Shown here one piece after another: positions 8,898 to 17,954 of a stretch of DNA of 64,000 bases. Source of the DNA: Acidobacteriota bacterium (GTDB lineage Bacteria > Acidobacteriota > Terriglobia > Bryobacterales > Bryobacteraceae); NCBI GenBank assembly GCA_025350695.1, contig JANXXI010000247.1:1-64000 (forward strand). The letters are read 5' to 3'. Under the pieces are notes generated by a model. The model did no database searches, was not told the origin of the DNA, and saw only the letters and a list, made by a program, of their open reading frames with translations. Position numbers and translations under genes: made by a program. Positions within the stretch are counted from its first letter, which is position 1; every line of letters begins with the position of its first letter.

Positions 8898-9458
8898 CTA
8901 CCCCAATCGCGGTAGGTGTTCCGGTTGCACAAGAATACGAATGGATCTGGCTTCGCCTGGAGTTCTCTCGATGAGCCCGTTACGCTGCAAAGTCTTGATC
9001 ATTTCGTGAACCGAAGGTGCGAAGACTCGAAAGTACCGTTGCATGTCCAACTCCGCGGGAGCCCGGCCATGGATCGTCGTGTAGTTGTAGATGAATGCCA
9101 GATACTGTCCCTGTTTTGCGGTAAACGGCGGCGCAATCGACGGATCGTGTTTGGGAACAGGATCTATGCTTACCTCGAAAGAGTCCTCGCCAAAGCTATC
9201 GAAGATGCGAACTTTAAGAAGGTAGACTTGTCCGCCGGCAATCAAGCGAACAGGCTTTTTTGCAGCAGTCACAAGGTTTCCTCGCAACTCTTTTGCGTCC
9301 GCGCTGCTGCTGGCGTATTTCGCGGTCCGAACATTCATGCCGTCTTTATTTGCGAAGACCCATTCGTGCCCGTCCTTGTACTCCACAGTAATGGTATGAG
9401 AACCAAATGAGAGTGCGTGCCCGCATAAACCTTCAAGTAATGTTTCCGGTCTGCCCAT
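8898..9458 (-). CDS. Protein with C-terminal LexA-like winged-helix domain
   Basis: Residues 1-115 are an unrecognised, mostly beta-rich region. Residues 118-186 resemble the LexA DNA-binding domain: TAKQGQYLAFIYNYT, a turn with GRAPAELDMQRYF, the recognition helix SVHEMIKTLQRNGLIER, and a basic wing (TPGEARSIRI). The LexA serine peptidase domain is absent, and the winged helix is at the wrong end for LexA, so this is not an SOS repressor. It probably binds DNA, with the N-terminal part sensing a signal or partner. It lies directly upstream of, and on the same strand as, the broken TIR-WD40 gene, so the two may once have formed an operon. Confidence 0.6.
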   Translation of the reverse strand: MGRPETLLEGLCGHALSFGSHTITVEYKDGHEWVFANKDGMNVRTAKYASSSADAKELRGNLVTAAKKPVRLIAGGQVYLLKVRIFDSFGEDSFEVSIDPVPKHDPSIAPPFTAKQGQYLAFIYNYTTIHGRAPAELDMQRYFRVFAPSVHEMIKTLQRNGLIERTPGEARSIRILVQPEHLPRLG

Positions 9459-9670
9459 GCGTGAACGGTGAAAACCTACCGCTCGTATTGTAGCTCCAAA
9501 TGGAAACGCGCCGTCGTTGCGTGGCGTAGATGCGTCAGTCGATGAACCCGCCGCAAGGAAACATCGTCGTCAAATTCACGCGCAGTTTCAAGCCAAAGTT
9601 TTCGTAGGCGCCCTATCGTGCTGGAGATTGATTCTCTCCTCGACCCGCGCCTTGCGAACGCAACCGGAGA

Positions 9671-10531
9671 TTACCGCGGCATCCAGAACGGTTCCGCTGT
9701 CGGCACAAAGCCAATTTTGACGTTCTTCACGAATGTCTTCAGCCAATCCGCGCAGTTTTCCATACCCGCTTGTTCGGACGGAATGTGTCCCATCAAGATA
9801 AGCGCCTTGCGTTTCCCTTGCGACGCCGCATCGGCCACGTACTCGATGGTTTCCCACTCCGGCACCTCGCCGATCACCAACACTTCCACGTCGTCGCGCT
9901 TCAGCATGCGCCGGTGACTAACCGGGCCGCCGGCTCCAGGAAGCATCGCTACGTGCGTTACCTTAAGATCCCGCGAACCAACCACGCGCAATACTTGAAT
10001 CTTGAACTTGCGTTTCATCTCGCCCGCCAGTGCATCTACGCTGGTTTCTGGAATCGTGAACAGCGACGGCATCGACGCATCCTGAAATTTGTTCCAGCCC
10101 AGCGCCTTCACCATTCCTTGCATGATTCCATCGGGACGCCGCATGTGCCAATGATCATGGAAACGGAACACTACCATTTTGTGATCGCGAATGAACTTGT
10201 CCTTGGCCGCCCATACAGCATCATTCTCTTGCTGAAAAACCTCCACGCCGTCCTGATGGCTGTAGAACGTCGGCTCATGAGTAATGACTAAATTCAGACC
10301 CCGCGCCGCCGCGCGTTCCAGCACATCGTAAGTGGCCATCATAGTTGTGGCTATGCCGGTGATCGGCGTATCGGGGTCGCCCGCCTTGATGGTGTCGACG
10401 GTTTGATCGCGCCACGGCACGCCCACTTCTTTCTTGATTTGTTCAATGATTTGACGGGCGGTGGGGACCTCGCGAGGCGCTTGGGCGAAGGCCAACGGGG
10501 CAACGGAAATCCAGACTAGATGTTTGAGCAT
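9671..10531 (-). CDS. NIF3-family (YqfO-like) protein with signal peptide
   Basis: Belongs to the NIF3/DUF34 family of putative dinuclear-metal proteins. VITHEPTFYS replaces the usual HHP-type metal motif, and GHIPSEQAGMENCADWL is the C-terminal metal motif with His and Glu ligands. TGIATTMMATYDVLERA is the expected N-terminal helix. It differs from cytoplasmic NIF3 proteins in starting with a hydrophobic signal (MLKHLVWISVAPLAFAQ), which suggests export. Biochemical function of the family is not settled. It lies 26 bp downstream of rsmA and may be cotranscribed with it. Confidence 0.78.
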   Translation of the reverse strand: MLKHLVWISVAPLAFAQAPREVPTARQIIEQIKKEVGVPWRDQTVDTIKAGDPDTPITGIATTMMATYDVLERAAARGLNLVITHEPTFYSHQDGVEVFQQENDAVWAAKDKFIRDHKMVVFRFHDHWHMRRPDGIMQGMVKALGWNKFQDASMPSLFTIPETSVDALAGEMKRKFKIQVLRVVGSRDLKVTHVAMLPGAGGPVSHRRMLKRDDVEVLVIGEVPEWETIEYVADAASQGKRKALILMGHIPSEQAGMENCADWLKTFVKNVKIGFVPTAEPFWMPR

Positions 10532-10557
10532 GGCAACAACAACGATAGTTCACAGCT

Positions 10558-11301
10558 CTAGCCTTTTTCAAGCCGCTCCATTAAGCCGCGCATGAGCGGG
10601 ATGCTCAACTGTTCCCCGCGCAGACCCGCCTCCGGCTGCGCCTCCACCAACTCTTTTCTGTAATAGCCGATCAGGTTATTGCGCAACGTCTTACGCTTGT
10701 GGCTGAAGCACCGTGCAGCGAATTCGAGGAACTTTTCCTGATCGTCAATCGCATCGCGCATCACGAGACGAACCACGGCGGATTCCACTTTTGGAGGCGG
10801 TGAAAACGCTCCAGGCGGAACCTTGAACAGATATTTGGCGTCGGCATAAACTTGCGTGCGAACGGAAAGCAGGCCGTAATCGCGACTGCCAGGGTCCGCC
10901 ACCAGCCGCTCGGCCACTTCACGTTGCACCAGCAACACCGCTTCGCGCAATGCGGTGCGGGCGGCAAAAATGCGGTCAAGAATTGGGGAGGTAATGTAAT
11001 AGGGAAGGTTGCCGGCCAGCACGGCTGGACCCCATTGCGATAGATCCGTTTGCAGGACGTCGCCCGGGACAACGGTAAGCTTCACTTCGCCGGCAAAGCG
11101 CTCACCTAGCAGAGCAATCATCGCCGGGTCAATCTCAACCGCGACGACACGCTCGGCGTGGGCCAGCAGTAGCGCCGTTAAAGCGCCCCGACCGGGGCCG
11201 ATCTCAACGATCAGCTGCGGTCGGTTTGCGCACACAGCTTTGGTGATGCGCTCTAAAATTGGAGCGCTTCGCAGGAAATGTTGTCCGAGCTTTTGACCCA
11301 G
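10558..11301 (-). CDS. rsmA: 16S rRNA (adenine1518/1519-N6)-dimethyltransferase
   Basis: RsmA/KsgA dimethylates two adenines in helix 45 of 16S rRNA during small-subunit maturation. Visible motifs are the SAM site EIGPGRGALT, VEIDPAM, GDVLQTDL, the catalytic NLPYYITSP, and the C-terminal FSHKRKTLRNNL. The track start (GTG at 11235) cuts off the conserved N-terminus: in the same frame upstream I read GQKLGQHFLRSAPILERI, the family signature. No ATG, GTG or TTG lies between that signature and the in-frame TAA of the preceding gene at 11308; the best candidate is CTG at 11301, with AAAGG 10 bases upstream. This gives 247 aa, slightly short of the usual 260-270. Function is secure; the start is unusual. 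Confidence 0.9.
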   Translation of the reverse strand: MGQKLGQHFLRSAPILERITKAVCANRPQLIVEIGPGRGALTALLLAHAERVVAVEIDPAMIALLGERFAGEVKLTVVPGDVLQTDLSQWGPAVLAGNLPYYITSPILDRIFAARTALREAVLLVQREVAERLVADPGSRDYGLLSVRTQVYADAKYLFKVPPGAFSPPPKVESAVVRLVMRDAIDDQEKFLEFAARCFSHKRKTLRNNLIGYYRKELVEAQPEAGLRGEQLSIPLMRGLMERLEKG

Positions 11302-11307
11302 TGCGCG

Positions 11308-11928
11308 TTAACCTTTCACATTCATGCAGCTATGTTGAATCGTCAACCGCAGCTTGCCTTGCGTCGGGGCTCCGAAGAAATTGGCCGGCTTGAATCTGGA
11401 AAACAGCAAATTATTTTCGATCGAACGACGCAGTACCGAATCGTGCAAAAGCACTCTGCTTTCGCCTGGCACGGAGTAACTAACCATTCGTCCCTGATCA
11501 TCCACTGTAACATCCAGCACCAGAGTAACCGAATCCAGTTTGTGCGAACCGCGCGCCAAGCCGAAGGGCCACATCTCCGCCACTTGCGCTTCCTCGTAGA
11601 AGCTTGAGGGGGAATCAAACACCGGCCGTTGGCCGGAAACCAATTGCGGAAATAAGAAGCCAAATAATACGATTGCGGAGACTATGCCGCCGGCGAATGG
11701 CAGCGCCAACGGCCGCATCAAGTTTCCGTAAAGCAAGGAAATGTGATCGGCCCAGGTATGAAGAGTTGCTGAAATAGTGCGGTGCGCCGCTGCTCGCGAG
11801 CATTCTCGCGAGGCGACCACTCTTAGTTTTGTCTGCAAATAATCCGGAACGGCGGGAGTGGGGAGTTCCCTCATCATCCTACGTACGGGGTCGTTGCCTT
11901 CGGTGTCGAAATCCTGAATGTTTCTCAT
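11308..11928 (-). CDS. Putative membrane anti-sigma factor with TonB-C-like domain
   Basis: A 206-aa protein with one membrane helix (about residues 76-96, GIVSAIVLFGFLFPQLV), a charged cytoplasmic N-terminus and an exterior C-terminus. The C-terminal part (LVLDVTVDDQGRMVSYSVPG and SRFKPANFFG) resembles TonB C-terminal-type modules. No zinc Cys/His motif is seen. Position 11 bp downstream of an ECF sigma gene suggests it is that sigma factor's anti-sigma protein; this is inferred from context and topology. Its stop codon is in the same frame as rsmA, 6 bases before the likely rsmA start. Confidence 0.6.
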   Translation of the reverse strand: MRNIQDFDTEGNDPVRRMMRELPTPAVPDYLQTKLRVVASRECSRAAAHRTISATLHTWADHISLLYGNLMRPLALPFAGGIVSAIVLFGFLFPQLVSGQRPVFDSPSSFYEEAQVAEMWPFGLARGSHKLDSVTLVLDVTVDDQGRMVSYSVPGESRVLLHDSVLRRSIENNLLFSRFKPANFFGAPTQGKLRLTIQHSCMNVKG

Positions 11929-11939
11929 GGTCTCAGCCC

Positions 11940-12620
11940 TTAGCCTACTGCCTCCACCGCTGGGAACTTTTCGGTTCCGGCTGTGGACTCCTGTTCTAGC
12001 AAGATTCGTTTTAGTTGATCGCGGCCGCGTAGAATCCGGGTTTTTACAGTACCCAGTGAAACCTGCATGACCACCGCAATCTCGTCATAACTCAAGTCTT
12101 CAATGTCTCTCAGCACCACTGCTGCTTTGAAAATCGGTTTCAATTGTCCGAGGGCTTCTTCTATCCTCTGCCGCTGTTCGTGGCCCAGTGTTACATCAAA
12201 AGGACTGTACCCAGGGTCAGCTAGTTGGTCCGAGTAGGATTGCGAATCCTCGTCTTCTCCATCCAGGCACACTTCGTTCTTACGGTGCCGGCTGAACCAA
12301 CGCCGATGGTTATAGGCCTCATTCACAGCAATCCGGTAAACCCAAGTCTTCAGGCTGCAATCGCCGCGGAACTTTGCGATGTTGCGAAAAATTTTAATGA
12401 AAACATCTTGGACCACGTCGTTGGCTTCGCCCGGATCGGTCAGTAAACGGTAAATCACATTATAAACGGGCTGCGAGAACCGATTGATGAGCGTTTCGTA
12501 TGCTTGCTCGTCGCCGGCTTGCAATGCCGCGACCAGCAATTCGTCGCGCCAGGCAGGCTCTGCCTGTTCCGCCGAGTCAGCGCCGCGATATAGATTTAGG
12601 CCAAATGTAGTATCCGCCAC
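11940..12620 (-). CDS. ECF RNA polymerase sigma factor (RpoE-like)
   Basis: Sigma region 2 is seen at about residues 40-110 (VVQDVFIKIFRNIAKFRG and LKTWVYRIAVNEAYNHRR). Sigma region 4 with its helix-turn-helix is at about 150-210 (LSYDEIAVVMQVSLGTVKTR). A Glu/Asp-rich linker joins them, as in RpoE/SigW-type factors. It should direct RNA polymerase to a stress or envelope regulon and is likely held by the membrane protein encoded 11 bp downstream. The C-terminal tail after ILLEQE is short and variable. Confidence 0.92.
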   Translation of the reverse strand: MADTTFGLNLYRGADSAEQAEPAWRDELLVAALQAGDEQAYETLINRFSQPVYNVIYRLLTDPGEANDVVQDVFIKIFRNIAKFRGDCSLKTWVYRIAVNEAYNHRRWFSRHRKNEVCLDGEDEDSQSYSDQLADPGYSPFDVTLGHEQRQRIEEALGQLKPIFKAAVVLRDIEDLSYDEIAVVMQVSLGTVKTRILRGRDQLKRILLEQESTAGTEKFPAVEAVG

Positions 12621-12801
12621 GACGATACCCTTTACTCACCCTATCATTATCCGTCCTAGATTTCCATGGACCTAGGTACGGGCTTAATTATATGGACACC
12701 GGTGGAGCGGGAAAAGTTTCCGAGGGGATTTCGACGGGAGAGGGTAAGGCGGTAAAAATGGGGGAAGTGCTATGCCAGCTTCCCCCCGGCTGGAGGCGAA
12801 A

Positions 12802-13278
12802 TTACTTAGGCAGGACTACTGTGTCGATGACGTGGATCACACCATTCGAGCATGCGATATCGGCCTTCACCACTTTAGCTCCGTCAACCGTTAGCGCGCC
12901 CATGGCATGCTTTAAGGTGAGCGATTGGCCGTTGACTGTGGTTGCCATGTTTAACTTCAAGGCCTGTTTAGCCATAACTTTTCCGCTGACAACGTGATAA
13001 GTGAGGATGGAGGCGAGCTTCGCCTTATTCTCGGGCCGCAGCAATTCTTCGAGCGTGCCGGCAGGCAGCTTGGCGAACGCTTCGTCGGTTGGGGCAAACA
13101 CGGTGAATGGGCCTGCGCCCTTCAATGTATCCACCAAATCGGCAGCCTTCACGGCGGCAACCAAGGTTTTGAATGAGTCGGCAGCTACTGCCGTATCGAC
13201 GATATCAGCAGCGCTGGCCGAACCTGCGCACACTACGACCATGCCCGCCAGAATGGCGAGTTTCGCTTTTTGAAACAT
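12802..13278 (-). CDS. Secreted fasciclin-domain protein
   Basis: A single FAS1 domain of about 130 residues follows a Sec signal peptide (cleavage near SASAAD). Both conserved FAS1 blocks are present: [15 protein letters not shown] (H1) and a C-terminal [15 protein letters not shown] (H2), with [11 protein letters not shown] between them. Such proteins act in adhesion or in the cell surface. I use the ATG at 13278 instead of 13344 because AAGGAGAT precedes it and the signal peptide then starts correctly. It stands alone on the minus strand. Confidence 0.92.
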   Translation of the reverse strand: MFQKAKLAILAGMVVVCAGSASAADIVDTAVAADSFKTLVAAVKAADLVDTLKGAGPFTVFAPTDEAFAKLPAGTLEELLRPENKAKLASILTYHVVSGKVMAKQALKLNMATTVNGQSLTLKHAMGALTVDGAKVVKADIACSNGVIHVIDTVVLPK

Positions 13279-13417
13279 GTATTGGATCTCCTTAGATTCG
13301 TGAGCTGGCGAGCCCGATTTACTCAGCGGGATCGCGATTGTCACTTAGTAAGGTAGATGCGATGGATGCAAACTGGAACTAGTATTTTTGAGGGGGCTTG
13401 AAGATCGCCTCTAATGC

Positions 13418-14275
13418 CTAGTGGCTCATTGAATAAACAATGTAATTAATTCCGATGCGATAAGCCATGCCTGCGAAGGGCTCCGGATAGTCCGGCGAAT
13501 CAGACCACTCCCAGGCATCGCCTAAATCGGAGTTGTGGCAGATGGCGACTTGAACACGCCCTTTGTCATCGTAGACCCCGCGCCAATGAGCAACCGTGCC
13601 GTCAGGGCGTTCATAAGTCCTTCCCGAATAGGTGTACTGCTTACCAGGAACTTGGACCTTTTTGTCCAAATCGTAAACGCTGTGGAATATCTGATCAGCA
13701 TCCGGTAAATCCACAACTGTACGATCAGGGAATACGCGGTTTAGGCTGGCCATGAAAACTTCCCATTCGTATTCGCCATGGAAATCGTCGACCATCAAGA
13801 AGCCGCCGCGATCAAGGTAATCCCGCAGTCGCTTGGCCTGGGAATCGTTCAGCTCCCAGTGACCAACTTCGACGGCGTAGAGCCACGGGAATTTATACAT
13901 GTCGTCGCTATCGGCATCGATGATTTCTTCAACCGAACGTGTATGGACGCGGGTCAACCGCCGCACACCTTCCAGCAAGTGGCGCTCGCCGGTGTTCGAA
14001 TCGGTACCCCAACTGCTGCGACCACCAAAGCCGCGGCCACCGCCACGCCCACCACCGCCGCCACTGAATGCCGGATAGCGCAAGCGCGCGAAGGCGAACT
14101 CAGCCTCCTCCCAGGCATCGGGCGGATCGGAATCAGCCGGGCTCTGCATTTCGCGAAAGTATTTCTGATTGCGGCGTTCGCCGGAGCCGCCGCGCTGGTA
14201 AGCGTGAATAGCGCCAAGCACCGTTAGAGCAATTACGGCCGCAAGTGGGATGCCACGGAAGGACATGAATTTCAT
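13418..14275 (-). CDS. Exported DUF4159 protein
   Basis: The N-terminus is a signal-like hydrophobic segment. A Gly/Arg-rich linker (about residues 72-90, GGGGGRGGGRGFGG) lies just after an AEFAFARLRY segment. The DUF4159 core follows, with YAVEVGHWELND, LRDYLDRGGFLMVDDFHGE and a closing GINYIVYSMSH. The domain resembles a ThuA/glutamine-amidotransferase-like fold; no enzymatic function is established. DUF4159 proteins are often found near MoxR/DUF58 gene sets, but not here. It is divergent from the transglutaminase gene, 324 bp away. Confidence 0.8.
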   Translation of the reverse strand: MKFMSFRGIPLAAVIALTVLGAIHAYQRGGSGERRNQKYFREMQSPADSDPPDAWEEAEFAFARLRYPAFSGGGGGRGGGRGFGGRSSWGTDSNTGERHLLEGVRRLTRVHTRSVEEIIDADSDDMYKFPWLYAVEVGHWELNDSQAKRLRDYLDRGGFLMVDDFHGEYEWEVFMASLNRVFPDRTVVDLPDADQIFHSVYDLDKKVQVPGKQYTYSGRTYERPDGTVAHWRGVYDDKGRVQVAICHNSDLGDAWEWSDSPDYPEPFAGMAYRIGINYIVYSMSH

Positions 14276-14599
14276 TCACGATATCACAGTGGATGCCGCG
14301 ATTTACTGCCGCTTTGTAAAGTCCTCATTAAATCGTGTAAAGCCGGTTAAAGTAGGCCGAAGCGCCTTCGGTGGGCGGCCCGCAAGGACACCCTGCTCAG
14401 GTGATGGAGACATTACGAAATTCAGTAGTCCTCGTCTGAAACTCAGATCCCCTATTCCACCGCCCTTTAAGGCACTCCTCCATTTCTACCTCGGACACCC
14501 CTTAAGAAGACGGGCGCAACACTGACGTGAACGCAAGGCTATACTAGGTGTTTAACGCTCTTCCTCCGAGTTTGAGGAGGGTTTTGGAAACTGCTCCGA
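14276..14599. other. Intergenic region between divergent DUF4159 and transglutaminase genes
   Basis: No credible gene is seen. It holds a small hairpin CCGAAG-CGC-CTTCGG at 14357-14371 and, close to the transglutaminase start, an interrupted inverted repeat CCTCC...GGAGG (about 14562-14579) that could cover a Shine-Dalgarno-like GAGGAGG. That site is about 20 bases before the ATG at 14600, too far for normal use. Confidence 0.4.
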
Positions 14600-17500
14600 A
14601 TGCCCATACTCGCTGCCCTTCATCATAAAACCACGTATCGCTACGACCGTCTGGTTACACTCTCACCACAGGTCATCCGCCTTCGGCCCGCGCCGCACTG
14701 CCGCACGCCGATACTCTCGTACTCGCTAAAAATCGAGCCGCGCGCCCACTTCCTCAATTGGCAGCAGGACCCACAAGGCAACTACCTCGCGCGCGCCGTT
14801 TTCACCGGACAGACCCGGGAATTTTCCGTCGAAGTCGATCTGGTGGCGGAGATGACGGTCATCAATCCTTTCGATTTTTTCCTTGAGCCTTTCGCCGAGC
14901 ATTTTCCCTTCACCTACCCGGCCGACCTAGCCAAAGAACTACTCCCATTTCTTGAAAAAATCCCGGCTGGCGAACACTTCGACAAAATGCTAGCCTCCGT
15001 CGATCTCACCTCGCGCCGCACGGGCGATTTTTTGGTCGACATCAACCAGCGCCTCTACACCGGTCTGCGCTATGTCATCCGGATGGAGCCCGGCGTTCAA
15101 ACACCCGAAGAAACGCTCCTTGCAAATAGTGGCTCTTGTCGCGATTCGGCATGGCTGCTGGTCCAACTGCTGCGCCACCTGGGCCTTGCCGCGCGCTTCG
15201 TTTCCGGCTATTTGATTCAACTGCAACCCGACATCAAACCTGTTGAAGGCCCCGAAGGTCCTAAGCAGGATTTCACCGACCTGCACGCATGGGCTGAAGT
15301 CTATCTGCCCGGCGCAGGTTGGGTTGGTCTTGATCCCACGTCGGGATTGTTCGCCGGCGAAGGCCACATCCCCGTCGCCGCCACGCCCTTCCCCTCATCC
15401 GCCGCGCCCATCTCCGGCTTAGTCGATCCCTGCACCGTTACGTTCGCTCACGAAATGTACGTCACGCGCGTCCAGCAGGAGCCGCGCGTCACCAAGCCTT
15501 ACAACGACGAGCAATGGGCCGGTGTTTTGGAACTCGGTGATCGAATCGACGCACAAATGGATGCCGACGGCATCGCGCTAACCATGGGGGGCGAACCAAC
15601 TTTCATCTCCATCGACAACATGGAAGGCGAGGAGTGGAACAGCGAAGCCCTCGGTCCGGAAAAGCGAATGCTGGCTGAAAGCCTTTTGGACAAGCTACGC
15701 GAACGCTACGCGCCTCAAGGGATGCTGCACTTCGGTTCCGGCAAATGGTATCCGGGGGAACAGCTGCCGCGTTGGGCTCTGGCTTGTTACTGGCGCAAAG
15801 ATGGCGCTCCCCTGTGGAACAACCGCGCGTTGATCGCCAACACAAAAACGGATTACGGTTTCGGCCCCGCCCAAGCGATGCAGTTCATGCGAACGCTTGC
15901 CACCCGACTGGGCATTGATCCTACATACGCCCAAGCCGCCTACGAAGACCCCGCTTACTACATGCACCGCGAAAGCGAACTGCCTGTGAACGTGGACCCG
16001 CTCGATAGCAAACTGGAAGATCCCATTGAGCGCGAACGCATCCGCCGCGTCTTTGAACGCGGCCTTAACACGCCTTCCGGTTTTGTTCTGCCCTTAAAAC
16101 GCGAATGCGGCAACAGCGGCCCTGAATGGCAAACCGGTCTGTGGCTGCTCCGCTCGCAACACCTAATCCTGATCCCCGGCGATTCGCCTGTCGGTCTGCG
16201 CCTCCCGCTCCCCAGCCTTCCCTGGGCGGCCCCAGGCGAAGGACAGACCGTCACCCAGCGTGACCCCATGAGCCCACGCGGTCCTCTGCCTCCGCCGCAA
16301 CGCCAGCCGGCCGCGCCTCCGCGCATGCAACTGAATACTGGTGGCCCACACGACAAAAAACCAGAGCTTGGCGAATCCGCAAAATGGGTGGTTCGCACCG
16401 CATTATGCGTTGAACCGCGCGAAGGCCGACTCTATGTTTTCATGCCGCCGCTTGAAGCCGCCGAAGACTACCTCGACCTTGTGGTGGAAGTCGAAGCCAC
16501 TGCCGCTGAGCTCAACCTGCCCGTTATCTTGGAAGGTTATCCGCCGCCATTCGACCCGCGCCTGGAGCAAGTGAAGGTTACCCCCGACCCCGGCGTAATC
16601 GAAGTCAACGTGCAACCCGCCGGCAGTTGGCGAGAACTGGTGAACAACACCATGTCCCTTTATGCCGATGCGCGACTATGCCGTCTGGGCTCTGAAAAAT
16701 TCATGGTGGACGGGCGGCACACCGGCACTTGCGGCGGCAACCATATCGTGATGGGCGGCGCCACGCCCGAAGCCTCGCCATTCCTGCGCCGACCCGACTT
16801 GCTGCGCAGCATGCTCGGTTATTGGCTCAATCATCCGTCGTTGTCGTATCTGTTCTCTGGCTTGTTCATCGGCCCCACCAGCCAAGCCCCTCGAATCGAT
16901 GAGACCCGCGCCGATAGCCTCTACGAACTGGAAATTGCTTTCAACCAAGTCCCCGGTCCAGAGAAGGGCGATTGCCCGCCCTGGCTTGTTGACCGTATCT
17001 TCCGTCACCTTCTAGTCGATGTAACTGGCAACACGCATCGCGCCGAGTTCTGCATCGACAAACTCTATTCACCCGATTCCGCCTCCGGCCGCCTAGGCTT
17101 GCTTGAATTGCGCGGCTTTGAAATGCCTCCCGGCCCGGAGATGAGCCTGACGCAGCAACTGCTGACCCGCGCTCTGATCGCCTGGTTCTGGCGCGAACCC
17201 TATCTTGTGCGGCCCATCGCCTGGGGCACCCAGTTGCACGATCAGTTCATGCTGCACCATTTCATCGAACAGGATTTGAACGACGTGATGGCGGACCTTG
17301 GGCGGGCCGGGTTCTATTTCGATCCGGCTTGGTACGCTTCGCAATTCCAGTTCCGCTACCCGCGCATCGGCCAAGTGAATTACCTCGGTGTTGGCATCGA
17401 ACTTCGTCAGGCTGCGGAACCATGGTATGTGCTGGGCGAAGAGCCCGGCGGCGGAGCCACGGCGCGTTATGTCGATTCGTCAGTGGAGCGCGTTGAAGTG

Positions 17501-17908
17501 AAGGTGACCGGCCTCAATGGCGATCGTTACGGGATCGCCTGCAACGGTCGCCGTGTGCCGCTGCATTCCACTGGCAAGCACGGCGAGTGGGTGGCTGGCG
17601 TAAGATATCGCGCCTGGCAGCCGCCATCGTGCCTTCACCCGACAATACCCGTTCATTCGCCGTTGGTTTTCGATTTGGTGGATACATGGGGCGGTCGATC
17701 CGTGGGTGGATGTACGTATCACGTATCACATCCCGGTGGACGCCACTATTCGACGTTCCCCATAAATGCGAATGAAGCGGAATCTCGTCGCGCGGCAAGG
17801 TTCCAGTCGTTTGGACATACTCCGGGTCCAATGAATCCGGCTTCGGAGCCCACTGATCCACGGTTCCCCATGACGCTGGATTTGCGGAAAACCAACATAC
17901 GTCCTTAA
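14600..17908 (+). CDS. Transglutaminase-like protein with DUF2126 domain
   Basis: Residues 1-90 match the bacterial transglutaminase N-terminal domain (HHKTTYRYDRLVTLSPQVIRL). Residues 130-270 carry the Cys-His-Asp triad: GSCRDSAWLL, FTDLHAWAEVYL and GLDPTSGLF. The remaining 800 residues are DUF2126, with TMGGEPTFISI, RWALACYWRKDG and a late TGNTHRAEFCIDKLY. The length (1102 aa) is the normal size of this two-domain family, which is usually encoded beside an ATP-grasp protein, an alpha-E protein and a second transglutaminase. None of those partners is next to it here. It probably acts in making or processing a peptide-like product; the substrate is not known. Confidence 0.88.
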   Translation: MPILAALHHKTTYRYDRLVTLSPQVIRLRPAPHCRTPILSYSLKIEPRAHFLNWQQDPQGNYLARAVFTGQTREFSVEVDLVAEMTVINPFDFFLEPFAEHFPFTYPADLAKELLPFLEKIPAGEHFDKMLASVDLTSRRTGDFLVDINQRLYTGLRYVIRMEPGVQTPEETLLANSGSCRDSAWLLVQLLRHLGLAARFVSGYLIQLQPDIKPVEGPEGPKQDFTDLHAWAEVYLPGAGWVGLDPTSGLFAGEGHIPVAATPFPSSAAPISGLVDPCTVTFAHEMYVTRVQQEPRVTKPYNDEQWAGVLELGDRIDAQMDADGIALTMGGEPTFISIDNMEGEEWNSEALGPEKRMLAESLLDKLRERYAPQGMLHFGSGKWYPGEQLPRWALACYWRKDGAPLWNNRALIANTKTDYGFGPAQAMQFMRTLATRLGIDPTYAQAAYEDPAYYMHRESELPVNVDPLDSKLEDPIERERIRRVFERGLNTPSGFVLPLKRECGNSGPEWQTGLWLLRSQHLILIPGDSPVGLRLPLPSLPWAAPGEGQTVTQRDPMSPRGPLPPPQRQPAAPPRMQLNTGGPHDKKPELGESAKWVVRTALCVEPREGRLYVFMPPLEAAEDYLDLVVEVEATAAELNLPVILEGYPPPFDPRLEQVKVTPDPGVIEVNVQPAGSWRELVNNTMSLYADARLCRLGSEKFMVDGRHTGTCGGNHIVMGGATPEASPFLRRPDLLRSMLGYWLNHPSLSYLFSGLFIGPTSQAPRIDETRADSLYELEIAFNQVPGPEKGDCPPWLVDRIFRHLLVDVTGNTHRAEFCIDKLYSPDSASGRLGLLELRGFEMPPGPEMSLTQQLLTRALIAWFWREPYLVRPIAWGTQLHDQFMLHHFIEQDLNDVMADLGRAGFYFDPAWYASQFQFRYPRIGQVNYLGVGIELRQAAEPWYVLGEEPGGGATARYVDSSVERVEVKVTGLNGDRYGIACNGRRVPLHSTGKHGEWVAGVRYRAWQPPSCLHPTIPVHSPLVFDLVDTWGGRSVGGCTYHVSHPGGRHYSTFPINANEAESRRAARFQSFGHTPGPMNPASEPTDPRFPMTLDLRKTNIRP

Positions 17909-17939
17909 ATTGGATCAGGGTCGGATGACAAATTAAACT

Positions 17940-17954
17940 GGCGCTTTGAGCGCC
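17940..17954. terminator. Small hairpin after the transglutaminase gene
   Basis: GGCGCT-TTG-AGCGCC is a perfect 6-bp stem 31 bases after the stop at 17908. There is no T-run after it, so it is only a weak candidate for an intrinsic terminator. Confidence 0.3.
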
